From CAIOZW01 sp049317725 (lineage in GTDB: Bacteria > Acidobacteriota > Blastocatellia > RBC074): a stretch of 19,483 nt of DNA. Below, in pieces: positions 1-8,073 of this stretch. Location: NCBI GenBank assembly GCA_049317725.1, contig JBMOHS010000065.1:1-19483 (forward strand). Reading direction: 5' to 3'. The first letter of the stretch is position 1; every line of letters starts with the position of its first letter. The position numbers and the translations under genes are program-made. A model generated the notes under the pieces. The model was not told the DNA's origin, did not search any database, and saw only the letters and a program-made list of their open reading frames with translations.

Positions 1-6
1 GATGGT

Positions 7-1914
7 TTAACGTAAGGCCGGCCCCGGATAGCTCGCTCCCAGCTTGGCTGGATCGCCTTCTGCGAGCGTCTGGACCAGTTCTTCGTGGTAGTAGTCAACC
101 TCCATCGCCACCTCGGCAGAGACACGTTTGTCATAGACCTGTCGGCTTCGGTCAATCTCTTCCGCCAGCCGATCATAGAGGTCGAGGTTCCGCCTTCCCT
201 CTTGGACTTTGGACGTGTTGTAGAGCTTGATCTCCGAGACGAGCAGTCGCGCAAATCGACGTGCGTCATTGTGGGCACGCTGTTCAATTTCGTCCTGCGC
301 GGGAGAGGACCCTGCCAAGGATTCAGCCGGTGGACGGTTGAGCGTTGGGGCAGGTTCCACTCTTGGGTTTCTTCCGTGGTCCCAAGAACCCGCTTCATTC
401 CGAGAGGGCCCCTCACTTGGCGTGAACGGGAAGTGGACGCGAACCTCCTGCTCACTCTTTTCCGTCTCTCTTGGATCCTCGGAGAGGAGCGGAATCTCTC
501 CCGCGGGAATTTCGCGCGTAATCCGTCCCATTTCTGGGCTCATGGAGAAGGGGGAAGGTGGTGTCTCGTCTCTCGCTTCCAGCTCTTTCTTCGCCGCCGC
601 TTCGGTTGCCTCCTCGTCTGGATTGGCCTCGATCTGCTGCTCTACCTCGTCATTCCGGTTGGAGGGCTCAATTGCCGGCGTGGCTTCCGCCATCCAGGCG
701 GGTGTCTCTTCTGACGCTACGGAAGGGGGATCCCCTCTCTTTTCGTAAACTTCAGGGCTCAGCGCCGCGGGGACGGACGACGACGAGGGGGCGGGGTCCA
801 TCAACCCCGCCGGGATTGTCTCGACTCTATCGCTTGGCGGAGTTGACTCCGCCTTCACTGCCGGCATCGCCGCGCTCTCCTCGATCCGGCTGGACTCTGC
901 TGGCAATTGCTCCGGTGGGGCAGGGGTCGATGATTTCGGAGCTGTGGGAACCAACTGCTTCCGCATCGAGAGCAGCTCGATTACCAGTGATGTCACTCGC
1001 AGGAGAAGTTCGATCGCTCCTTGGTCGATTTGTTCCTCTTCCGGCGCGATGGAGCCGTCAACATAGAGAACTGCGACCGCTTTCTCGCGCACGACCAGTG
1101 GAATCGCCACTGCCCGTGTGGGAAGGGGAAAGGAGTAGGAACCCAGTACCGCTTCCATTTGATTGGCGGTTGGATGGCTCACGGCGACTGCTCGTTGCGT
1201 CCGCAGCGATTCTCCGAGGATCGATCCGGTCTCGATCCCTCCCCTCAGACTCGTCACCGTACTATCCGTCAGCCCGTTCTCAAATCCACGCACCCGCCAT
1301 CCAATGATTTGACCTGCCCGGACGACAAAGAAGATGGAGCGGGGGGCATAGCGGGTGACTTGGTCGATCAGTTGGAGCAATGCCTCCTGCTGACTGCTCT
1401 GCAAGGAGATCGATTCGATGGCTCCCTGGATGGCGTCGAGTGTGACCCTTTGGCCCTCTTCCGCCTCTGCTGTCTTCGCAAGCTCATCCAGCCTGGAGCT
1501 TTCTTCCAGCGACCGCAGTGTCCGGCTAAGGACCTCCCGACTGCTCCTCAGCCTCTCCTCAGTTTCCGCAAGGCGAGCCTGGGCAGCTTTTCTCTCTGCT
1601 TCGACCGCAGCCCCTACCTCCGTACGATGCGCTTCCGCCTGCGCTTCGCGAGCGCTCGCGATGGCCCTCTCCATCGACCGCCAAGCCTCTTCCATCTCTT
1701 CCCATACTGGCTGGCCGGCATGCTCGATCCGTTGCTCCAATCCTTGGAACATGGACTGAAGTTGCTGCATTTCTCTTCGTAATGGCTCCAGTCGCGCGAC
1801 CATCAGGGCTTCCATCCTCTGGTCAAGATCGCTGCGGACTTGTCGCCACCATTCACCAGGATTTGTCACTTCGCTTTGATTGCTCTCCACGTTCACGGTC
1901 CTTTCGTCCTTCAC
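7..1914 (-). CDS. Coiled-coil/GAF-domain protein with acidobacterial C-terminal module
   Basis: A 635-residue protein that starts at GTG; the complement carries a strong GGAGGGAAGAG ribosome-binding site just upstream. Visible parts are an acidic/basic heptad-rich coiled coil (about residues 25-150), a GAF-like sensor domain (about 170-320, with strands such as SIFFVVRAGQIIGWRVRGF and AVAIPLVVREKAVAVLYVDG), a long Pro/Ser/Glu-rich linker (about 320-550) and a compact C-terminal helical module (about 555-620) around HNDARRFARLLVSEIKLYN and DLYDRLAEEIDRSRQVYDKRV. I recall this last module from acidobacterial proteins of unknown role. No kinase, HD, GGDEF or DNA-binding motif is seen, and there is no signal peptide or membrane segment, so it should be cytoplasmic. 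The GAF domain may bind a small ligand or a partner protein, but nothing in the sequence says which. It is transcribed away from the rest of the window. Gene call secure, function unknown. Confidence 0.9.
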   Translation of the reverse strand: MKDERTVNVESNQSEVTNPGEWWRQVRSDLDQRMEALMVARLEPLRREMQQLQSMFQGLEQRIEHAGQPVWEEMEEAWRSMERAIASAREAQAEAHRTEVGAAVEAERKAAQARLAETEERLRSSREVLSRTLRSLEESSRLDELAKTAEAEEGQRVTLDAIQGAIESISLQSSQQEALLQLIDQVTRYAPRSIFFVVRAGQIIGWRVRGFENGLTDSTVTSLRGGIETGSILGESLRTQRAVAVSHPTANQMEAVLGSYSFPLPTRAVAIPLVVREKAVAVLYVDGSIAPEEEQIDQGAIELLLRVTSLVIELLSMRKQLVPTAPKSSTPAPPEQLPAESSRIEESAAMPAVKAESTPPSDRVETIPAGLMDPAPSSSSVPAALSPEVYEKRGDPPSVASEETPAWMAEATPAIEPSNRNDEVEQQIEANPDEEATEAAAKKELEARDETPPSPFSMSPEMGRITREIPAGEIPLLSEDPRETEKSEQEVRVHFPFTPSEGPSRNEAGSWDHGRNPRVEPAPTLNRPPAESLAGSSPAQDEIEQRAHNDARRFARLLVSEIKLYNTSKVQEGRRNLDLYDRLAEEIDRSRQVYDKRVSAEVAMEVDYYHEELVQTLAEGDPAKLGASYPGPALR

Positions 1915-2767
1915 CTCTTCCCTCCGGTCCGGTTATTTCGCGGCGCAACTTTCCTCCCTCTAAATTGCCTCTACCTTCATCACCCTTTCTTTGCTCCAAG
2001 TTTTGGTGACCAGATGTTGGCAGGGGGACAGGGATGGGTCTCCTTTCGTTCAGAAAGACCCGGTGCCCCTTGAGCCACGCGCCTGTCCTTTGGGGGGGGG
2101 GTGACCTCAGTTCTTCCCGAGGTGCGGGAATCGCCAAAGCCAATGACTACCTTCCTTGGACAGCACGTGGACCTTACAGGAACAAAGTTCAGACAGCTCG
2201 GTCCCCATTTCCTGACCCGTACTGCCTACCCTCCTTCCGTTGCCTTACGGCTCGACACAGGCCTGATCCAACACAGGTACTCTCTGTTTTTCCTCGTTTG
2301 CCGATCTCATGCCAATCAAGAAGATAGACCCATTGTTCCGCAAACGAGCCTTGTGTCTCAAATCTCAATGTTTGGAAAGGATTCCAGTTCCAACGGCTTC
2401 CTGTTTCAAGATACCTCAAGCATTATTGACGCAGTTGGTGGGCTTGTCAATTTCCCTCCCTTCTTGCCCGGCCTCTTCTCCAGGCAAAGGCCTGGGGGGC
2501 AGGGGCTGGAGGAGATCGAACCAGTTTCGTTTTTATCGATTGCCTGTTTTGAGCTTGATTTCAATCTCAATCTCTTTATAATGCTGCCGTGCTCCTCATC
2601 TGAAATTCGCTGCCCGAGGGATCAGTTTATCTCCGGGTTCGTCTTTCAGGACAGATCTTGAAAACGGCCAGGCGTTGTCTAGTCTGACCGTTCAGGCCGA
2701 AAATCTGGCGGCCAACAGTTTGACAAGATTGGTCATCGACCAGGCTGGATTTGTATCAGATGGCGTT

Positions 2768-2929
2768 GGTAGCACATCTGTACCCCACCATCAGGGCGTG
2801 CTGATTTGCACGAGCCCTGTGCGACTTGGTCAAGCCAGTTGTCAGATATACACCCCCACTCCCAGATTCGTAGCAGTGTGCCCACTGAATACTGCTGATT
2901 CCGTGCTCTATCAATCGGCTATTTCCCCC
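2768..2929 (+). pseudogene. Probable relic of a YkgJ-type Cys-cluster protein
   Basis: In the frame beginning at 2675 the translation includes GVLICTSPVRLGQASCQIYT followed by PTPRFVAVCPLNTADSVLYQ and SAISP. This lines up with the intact YkgJ-type protein at 17220-17750, which reads IVLSCPFLHEEVGHTACQIYT, then EPRHVPPPCLTYPLDPQDLA and EVQRAIAP. Shared features are CQIYT, a following PR and C, and PL(N/D)xxDxxxxQxAI(S/A)P. The N-terminal CxxCxxCC metal-binding cluster has been replaced (GSTSVPHHQG against GSCNRCGMCC), and no plausible start or upstream domain is found. I read it as a decayed paralog. The frame stays open to 2980, so an expressed diverged protein is not excluded. The resemblance is by eye over about 50 residues and could be partly chance. 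Confidence 0.35.
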
Positions 2930-3398
2930 GACCGGTATGATTGGCCAGTTCTTTTGAACGATCGTTGGGTCATGTGTTAAGCAGTTCTGGGTTCGCTCGG
3001 AGTTGCTGGGAGCCCGTCAGTCTCCTCACCCACACGCATTGTTCTCTATTGGGCCATACCACCAAGAGGGCTTCTCGACGAGAGGATCCAAAAGCCTCAT
3101 GTCGGGAGAAATGGATATTCTTCTCGCTGGCAGTATGCCCCGGGCGACAAGTGCGCACCTGGCTAGCAGAATTGCCCATTTCCGGAAGAATGTTCGAGAA
3201 AGTCGAAGATGTCATCCGTCCATCACTTGTCCTGTTTGATGGGGGAGAGGGCAGCCTGATCCAAGTAGATTGCGATGGGATTGCGTCGCGGATGGTTCTC
3301 TGGAAGATGGGTTCCTCTATGCTTCTCGGAGAAGAATGCTGATCCATCCACTGCGTGATTGCTTGCTTGAAAAAGATCTGAAATTTTTTTCAGGCTCG

Positions 3399-3434
3399 AA
3401 CAAACTTCCTGAAGTCGGATCGTCTATAGCAGTG
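3399..3434 (+). promoter_or_regulatory. ECF-type promoter copy 1 (upstream of sigma factor)
   Basis: AACAAAC at 3399-3405, 15 bases, then CGTCTATAGC from 3421. The 16 bases ATCGTCTATAGCAGTG at 3419-3434 are identical to those at 6635-6650, and the layout matches a third copy at 9892-9921. The form, AAC-containing -35 and CGTC -10, is typical of ECF sigma promoters. It lies about 300 bases ahead of the sigma-factor start, which implies a long leader or an intervening small gene. That it is the sigma factor's own target is inference. Confidence 0.5.
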
Positions 3435-3732
3435 CAGGGCAGAAGAGAAGCAGGATGCTCACCCATCCCTCTTTAGTGTCGATGCACCGCAAGCGAATCG
3501 ACCTTCAGCTACTCGACTGAATGACCCCGATTCCAATAGCGGCCCTGTAACAAAAAACGTCAAGCTGGGTACCTCCTCAAGATGCAATCCGGTACAGGCC
3601 TTGACGAATGACTATGAAGAACAAACAGGCCCCGACTTTGCCCCTCGATGTGTCAATCATCGCTTGGGTAGGTCGATCCATACCTTACCGACGGGTCGCC
3701 TTTGAGACCCGATTGGGAGAGTAAGGACACAC

Positions 3733-4428
3733 ATGGAGACTCTTACTATGCACACGCAATACCTTGAAGAGTACGTTTCCGACAACTACCTGGAAAGCCC
3801 ACCGGAGCCCAGTCCCGTTCAAGAGTTGACTCGGTTGGCGCTGGCCGCCGCCGCAGGGAATACCCAATCCTTTCAGACACTGATCAATCATCAGACCTAC
3901 CTTGCCAGTTTGACGCGGGCCTGCAAATGGATGTGCCGGCACTCTGCAATCGAAGCGGATGAATTGATGTCTGAATTCTTTCTTCGGTTGCCTGCCAAGA
4001 TTCGCAAGTTCAATAACCGGCAAGGTGCGTCGATTGTCAGCTGGTCAGGTGGGGTATTGCGACATCTCCACATTGATCTGTTGCGCCGGCAGTGGCGAGA
4101 CACGGATCGGGTCGAGTATATGGATCTGGTCGCAATCGAGCATGAGCGGTCTGTCGACACGGCCGACAGTCGCCTTGCTCTTCAGCAGGCCTTCAGTCGT
4201 TTGACGGAGCGAGAGCGACAACTGATCGAGCTTCGCCGCACCGAAGAGACCCTCGATGACATCGTCAGCAAGTTGGATGGATTGACTGACCCCCGGGATA
4301 TCCAGAACCGACGGCCGAAAATTTCCAGGGAGTTGAAGGCCGTCGAACAGAAGTTGCAGCTGGCACTGTCCGCGGTAACTTCGGGTCGAATGCAAGGACG
4401 CAAGTCCCCCCAAAAGGTTGACTATTGA
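3733..4428 (+). CDS. ECF-like sigma-70 family RNA polymerase sigma factor
   Basis: A 231-residue protein with ATG start and AAGGA ribosome-binding site at 3723-3727. Region 2 covers about residues 36-122, with the core-binding and -10-recognition pattern ADELMSEFFLRLPAKI, VSWSGGVLRHLHIDLLRRQW. Region 4 covers about 148-212, with ALQQAFSRLTERERQLIELR followed by a helix-turn-helix-like stretch DIVSKLDG...KISRELKAVEQKL. That turn looks a few residues longer than in standard ECF factors. There is no region 1.1, 1.2 or 3, as expected for the ECF group. An N-terminal extension of about 30 residues is unassigned. A zf-HC2-like putative anti-sigma gene follows 775 bases downstream. A matching ECF-type promoter lies upstream and recurs before two secreted-protein genes, so I infer autoregulation and control of those genes. 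Class assignment is firm, subgroup not assigned. Confidence 0.88.
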   Translation: METLTMHTQYLEEYVSDNYLESPPEPSPVQELTRLALAAAAGNTQSFQTLINHQTYLASLTRACKWMCRHSAIEADELMSEFFLRLPAKIRKFNNRQGASIVSWSGGVLRHLHIDLLRRQWRDTDRVEYMDLVAIEHERSVDTADSRLALQQAFSRLTERERQLIELRRTEETLDDIVSKLDGLTDPRDIQNRRPKISRELKAVEQKLQLALSAVTSGRMQGRKSPQKVDY

Positions 4429-5203
4429 GGTTGTTCCCCCCCCTCTCGTTGCTGGCCGCCCCGTCCAGCAACAGGGTGTGGAATTGACCGCTTGTCAGCC
4501 CCCAAATGCCAAGTCACTGGCCAGGTAAGCTCGTGATTGGTTAAGAGCCCTGCCCCCAATACGTTTTCAGTCTTCTCCCCTGCCTCTTTTGGATCGAATC
4601 CAGAACGATCTGGCAATACTCCCTTTTAGCATTGACCGATTCAGCCTGCCCGCGTGCGCCGCGTCGGCTGGATTGAAGTTCCCTCCAGATCAATCCCCAG
4701 CATCCCACCTGTCGCTGTCATTCCACGTTGAACATCTCCAAGGATTCATCGCCGCCGACCCGGATTGAATTCCCGGATTTTGACAATGAATGGATTGTGT
4801 ACTATACAGAGAGCCACGATCCATACGGAATGAATACGTGCAGTGCCCAAGATGGAAAGGGGCTCCGACTCGGTGAGTTCGATCTGGGGCTCAGGGGTTG
4901 GCGAGACCAAGTCCCTTGCCAGCAGGAAGGAATATTTTGCACGGGGAGCCAACGAAAAACAGGTGATCGGCATCCGAACGTCGTTGATTTTACGCTCTCG
5001 TGGAAGGCCTCTCAGAAACTGGATCAGAGCGATTGCGCTCATCTCTCCAAGGGGAGTCAGAACTTCCCTGATTCAGGGTTTCTGTTGGAGGTTGACGAAG
5101 GAGCGGGAATCCTCCTGAGGGATGCCTGAGCTGATCACTACCCCATGACGGTTGGCATCCAGATCTGATGGGAGTGTGGATCGAAAACAAGAGAGAGGTC
5201 TTT
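4429..5203. other. Intergenic stretch after the sigma factor
   Basis: No gene I can support. A run of eight C lies at 4436-4443, followed by a perfect hairpin GTTGCTGG/CCAGCAAC (4448-4472) without a T-run on either side; it may help end the sigma-factor transcript. A good sigma-70-like promoter lies at 4780-4808. A short hairpin CCCTG-ATT-CAGGG (5066-5078) followed by TTTCTGTT could be a weak terminator. The open frame at 4728-5129 starts at TTG without a ribosome-binding site and shows no domain. Confidence 0.55.
4780..4808 (+). promoter_or_regulatory. Sigma-70-like promoter
   Basis: TTGACA at 4780-4785, a 17-base spacer, then TATACA at 4803-4808: a perfect -35, four of six bases in the -10 and ideal spacing. 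The next downstream gene is the small zinc-finger protein starting at 5204, so the leader would be about 390 bases unless a small RNA lies between. Seen in sequence; activity is inferred. Confidence 0.4.
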
Positions 5204-5476
5204 ATGAATCGTCAGAGCAAGGCGTCGCCTTCCTGTGGGAAATGTGTCGAGTTAACAGTGGGAGCGAAGGTGTATGACTACTACAATGGAGCGCTGGATG
5301 CAGGCGAGGTCCGTGAATTCGAGCAGCATTTGATTCGCTGTTCTCACTGTGAAATGACAATTGTGCAGTTGGATGAGATGATGCTTCTTCTCGGAGAAGA
5401 GTCCGATTATGATCCACTGGCGGGAGAGATGGTCCACCAGTCGAGGACCGGTTCGCTGCTCAAACTGGGAGTTTGA
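5204..5476 (+). CDS. Small zf-HC2-type putative anti-sigma factor (copy 1)
   Basis: A 90-residue protein. I start it at ATG 5204 because GAGAGAGG (5191-5198) sits at the right distance; an upstream in-frame ATG at 5168 lacks this. The core VYDYYNGALDAGEVREFEQHLIRCSHCEMTIVQLD has the H-x3-C-x2-C signature of zf-HC2 zinc-finger anti-sigma domains (H42, C46, C49). A CGKC pair at residues 11-14 could supply another ligand. There is no membrane segment, so it should be cytoplasmic. The core is nearly repeated in the protein at 11314-11604. Its place downstream of a sigma factor suggests that it binds and inhibits that factor, as known for zf-HC2 proteins; this is inference, since the C-terminal tail (residues 65-90) is short and unrecognised. 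The gene is followed at once by a degenerate repeat element. Confidence 0.8.
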   Translation: MNRQSKASPSCGKCVELTVGAKVYDYYNGALDAGEVREFEQHLIRCSHCEMTIVQLDEMMLLLGEESDYDPLAGEMVHQSRTGSLLKLGV

Positions 5477-5482
5477 TCCCAA

Positions 5483-5702
5483 GCTCACCCGAAATGGCTC
5501 ACGGAGAAGAAGACCAAGGATTGGGCTGTGCCAACCAGAGACCAATGTCAGGACGGAAGGTGTCTTGGCACCACTAAAGCAGGAAGATCGCCGAGAAAAA
5601 GATTGCGACCCGGCCAGGCCAACAGACGAAGAACCAAGATCAGCCGGGGGAGGTCATCATTAGACCGTTGGATCCCTTGAAGTTCGTCTCGTGAGCAGAT
5701 AC
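5483..5702 (+). repeat. Miniature inverted-end repeat, copy A
   Basis: Begins GCTCACCCGAAATGG and ends CGTGAGCAGATAC (5690-5702), matching the ends of copies B-D. Inside, TCACGGAGAAGAAGA, TTGGGCTGTGCC, GACGGAAGGTGTCTTGGCACC and GGATCCCTTGAAGTTC occur in the same order as in the other copies. It lies just past the stop codon of the first zinc-finger gene. This is the most diverged copy, so its borders are approximate. Confidence 0.45.
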
Positions 5703-6065
5703 GACCGCGCACAGTCCCGCACTGCACAGAAATTGTCAATGTCAGTCAAGCTGATTTGGAAGGACTGCTGGTTGTTTTCAGTCGCTCTGTGGTAGGGAGA
5801 GGCCAGCCCTGCCACTGAGCGCAGTCTCCTCATTACTCGTACAAGTTGTCTGCTCTTTCCCTCCCTCCGGTTTTTCATCCGCTTTATCAAGATCCACAAC
5901 AGCGTTAGATCGATTGACCATCGAGGCGATTCCTGAGCGTACCTGGCAGCCAGCCATCAGCCCAAACTGCGTGCCTCACCAAAGGATCCGCAACCATCAA
6001 TCGGACGGTCGATTTTGAATGTCACTCAACAAGGATGGCCACATTGCTGACAGCTTTCTTTTGAC

Positions 6066-6298
6066 GTAATTGCTGACGAAGGGGAAGACTGGGAAGTCTG
6101 CCGGGCCAACCATCGATCAACGTCAGAACCAAAGAATTCATTCCCCCGCAGAGACAGAGAGATCACGGAGAAGAAGATTGAGAAGTGGGCCGCGTCAAAA
6201 GCACCTCAAGCCAGAAGAGAAGACATCATTGCACCACAGTGAGATCACGGAGAAGAAGATGGGGTCCCTTGGCGTTGATCGATGCTGTGAGTAGGTAC
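6066..6298 (+). repeat. Miniature inverted-end repeat, copy B
   Basis: Left end GTAATTGCTGACGAA (6066-6080) and right end GCTGTGAGTAGGTAC (6284-6298) are imperfect inverted repeats. The 20 bases GAGATCACGGAGAAGAAGAT occur twice, at 6159-6178 and 6241-6260, suggesting an internal duplication. GAAGACATCATTGCACCACAG matches copies C and D. No coding capacity. Confidence 0.55.
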
Positions 6299-6614
6299 AC
6301 AATTTCTTTCCGCCAGTCCATCTGAATTCACTCTGGTATCCCTGAACCCTCTGTGATGTTGTAGCTCCCCAGACGAAATCCGGAAGCCCCTCAAGAAGAG
6401 ACATATATTCTTGTTATTCTGCCTGACCATCAGTGTCTCGCTGAGGCAACGTGTGTGATCTTCTTCCATTCATCGTCCTATCAACTTGGTTTGGCCAAAG
6501 TGTTGGGGCTCAAGATTTCTGACTTGTCTTCAATTGGCAAGGATCAGGTACAAGTTCTTTGACGTGGCTCCTATTCTGGAGGCGAGCCTGCCCAGTAAAA
6601 AAGTATTCAGTGGA

Positions 6615-6650
6615 GACAAAAACAGAACGATGTAATCGTCTATAGCAGTG
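6615..6650 (+). promoter_or_regulatory. ECF-type promoter copy 2 (secreted protein 1)
   Basis: GACAAAA at 6615-6621, a 15-base spacer, CGTCTATAGC from 6637. Spacing is identical to copy 3, and 16 bases are identical to copy 1. It lies about 107 bases ahead of the start codon at 6749. Use by the sigma factor encoded at 3733-4428 is inferred from the shared motif and its proximity. Confidence 0.55.
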
Positions 6651-6748
6651 AGCAAGCCAAATGAAGGTTTTGCCCGCTTGTCAGTGTTACGGTAGAGACC
6701 AGCACAAACAAGATCGTAAAGAGATGATTACAACAGGGAGAAAAGATC

Positions 6749-7816
6749 ATGAAAACCGTTCAGTACTTGTTCCAGTTGCGGATTGTTTTGACGATTGCCT
6801 TATTCGTCTCCGGATTTACTTCGATGACCACTCTGGCGGCAGATCCAGGGCAGCCCTTTCCTTCCACTTCCGAGGTGAACGACCAGAAGGCGGGCTCCTT
6901 GCTCTTCTTCAACTTCTACACCTCCAGTGGATGTTGTCCATCGCAAGAAAATACACGAATCAACATTACCAATACAAACCCATCAGTCAGTGTGATGCTC
7001 CACCTCTTCTTTGTTGACGGATCGACTTGCTCGGTAGCAGATTCATATTTGCCTTTGGTTCGAAACCAGACGACAAGTTTTGCCTTGAGTGAAATTGATC
7101 CAGGAGTCATGGGGTATCTGGTTGCTGTAGCAGTTGATGGACCTACAGGATTTGCAGGAGGAACGAACACCGGTAAGCCGATCAGCTTCAACTTCGTGAT
7201 CGGGGATGAGTATATTGAACTTGGATCTGGTCATCAAGGAGCATTGGGTGCGGAGGCATTTGCGGTTGTTGACGGTCCGAGTGGCCCAGTCAACCCCCCC
7301 TACACCAACGGAGAACCTACAGCGATTCTGACCTTTAATGGTGCAGTGGGAAATTACAATCGCGTTCCCCAAATGCTGGTGCTCTCCAGTATGCCCAGCC
7401 CGTCAGATAGCATCGCTGGCTACAATACACAGCTGATCTTGAATCGGATTGGCGGTAGCTTGGTGGGAAATGCCTTACCGCTTGGACCTCTCTTTGGGTT
7501 GCTGTACAACGACGCGTGTCTGCAGGCAAGTTTCACGTTCAGTGCACTTTCGTGCCAATTTCGATCCCAGATCAATCGCAATTTTCCCCGGACGACGCCA
7601 CGGCCCAATCAGTTCATCCCCGAAGGGCGCACTGGATGGTCTAAATTCTACTCCGTAGAGCCGAACGTGGGAATCCTTGGAGCTGTGATGATTACGAATA
7701 ACACGGGCAGCAACTTGAGCCTTGGCGTCGAGACGCTCAACGGAGGGCGAAATCTTCATAAGCTTCGCCTTGCCGACACGGTTCAATACACGATTCCCGT
7801 CTTCCCGGCGAACTAG
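6749..7816 (+). CDS. Secreted protein of unknown function (paralog 1)
   Basis: A 355-residue protein with ATG start and AGGGAG ribosome-binding site at 6735-6740. A clear Sec signal peptide (hydrophobic residues about 11-24) probably ends near TTLA-ADPG (about residue 30). The mature part looks all-beta: NTRINITNTN, VMLHLFFVDGSTCSVADS, YLVAVAVDGPTGF, SFNFVIGDEYIEL, SGHQGALGAEAFAVVDG, NYNRVPQMLVLSSMPSPSDS, LSCQFRSQINRNFPRTTPRP and GRTGWSKF. It aligns along its whole length with the protein at 10089-11159. I recall similar secreted proteins in Acidobacteria but know no function; no enzyme motif, anchor or LPXTG-type signal is seen. It is preceded by an ECF-type promoter and followed by a strong terminator, so it is probably a single-gene transcript. 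Likely exported or surface-exposed. Confidence 0.9.
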   Translation: MKTVQYLFQLRIVLTIALFVSGFTSMTTLAADPGQPFPSTSEVNDQKAGSLLFFNFYTSSGCCPSQENTRINITNTNPSVSVMLHLFFVDGSTCSVADSYLPLVRNQTTSFALSEIDPGVMGYLVAVAVDGPTGFAGGTNTGKPISFNFVIGDEYIELGSGHQGALGAEAFAVVDGPSGPVNPPYTNGEPTAILTFNGAVGNYNRVPQMLVLSSMPSPSDSIAGYNTQLILNRIGGSLVGNALPLGPLFGLLYNDACLQASFTFSALSCQFRSQINRNFPRTTPRPNQFIPEGRTGWSKFYSVEPNVGILGAVMITNNTGSNLSLGVETLNGGRNLHKLRLADTVQYTIPVFPAN

Positions 7817-7865
7817 CATGAACTGCCAATAATTCAAAATTTTTGATCCCCGATCTCCCTGATAA

Positions 7866-7917
7866 GGCTGGCAGGAGGTAGAAACGAAAGATGTCTTCTT
7901 CCTGTCAGCCTCTTTTT
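7866..7917 (+). terminator. Rho-independent terminator after secreted protein 1
   Basis: GGCTGGCAGGA (7866-7876) pairs with TCCTGTCAGCC (7900-7910) over 11 bp with one G-T wobble, followed by TCTTTTT. It lies 50 bases after the stop codon at 7816. Confidence 0.85.
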
Positions 7918-8073
7918 ATATCATCGAAAAGGATGAAAAACAGGGATGAATTATTTAATCTGAAAAAGCGATTTACCTGCTTAGAAGCAACTTCACAAGG
8001 CAAGGATGACCTTCAAGGTACTCAAAAGTCCAATGATGACAGCTCCGGCTGAGGCAAACTTGTTGTTTGATGG

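Larger units (their letters stand above)
1915..3732. other. Gene-poor stretch between the GAF protein and the sigma factor
   Basis: About 1.8 kb without a convincing intact gene. Open frames here (for example 2101-2661 plus, 2970-3347 minus) lack a good ribosome-binding site and recognisable domains. Items seen: a hairpin GGGTCT/AGACCC at 2036-2061 with no T-run; a run of ten G at 2092-2101; a hairpin CCAGGC/GCCTGG near 2490; a probable Cys-cluster protein relic around 2768-2929; an ECF-type promoter at 3399-3434; a possible 21-codon leader ORF at 3455-3520; and a small hairpin CGGGTC/GACCCG at 3692-3711 just ahead of the sigma-factor ribosome-binding site. Confidence 0.6.
5477..6748. other. 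Gene-free stretch holding repeat copies A and B and an ECF-type promoter
   Basis: No supportable gene in about 1.27 kb. It holds two degenerate copies of a short inverted-end repeat (5483-5702 and 6066-6298) and, close to its right end, the ECF-type promoter of the first secreted-protein gene. Open frames here, such as 6070-6294, simply translate the repeat. Nothing else was recognised between the repeats. Confidence 0.6.

Noticed and set aside
85..1782. Several plus-strand open frames of 113-253 codons
   Set aside because: All are antisense to the GAF/coiled-coil gene, low in recognisable motifs and without ribosome-binding sites.
2101..2661. 186-codon plus-strand open frame starting at GTG after a G run
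   Set aside because: No domain, no typical ribosome-binding site other than the G run, atypical composition, and no similarity to neighbours. Too weak to call a gene.
4448..4472. Perfect hairpin GTTGCTGG/CCAGCAAC after the sigma gene as a terminator
   Set aside because: No T-run follows on either strand, so a rho-independent terminator is not supported.
4728..5129. 133-codon open frame between the sigma factor and the zinc-finger gene
   Set aside because: TTG start without a ribosome-binding site, overlaps the sigma-70-like promoter, and shows no recognisable fold or motif.
5683..5700. TTCGTCTCGTGAGCAG as a fourth ECF promoter
   Set aside because: The -10 is CGTCTC, no -35 match lies at the right spacing, and the bases belong to the end of repeat copy A.
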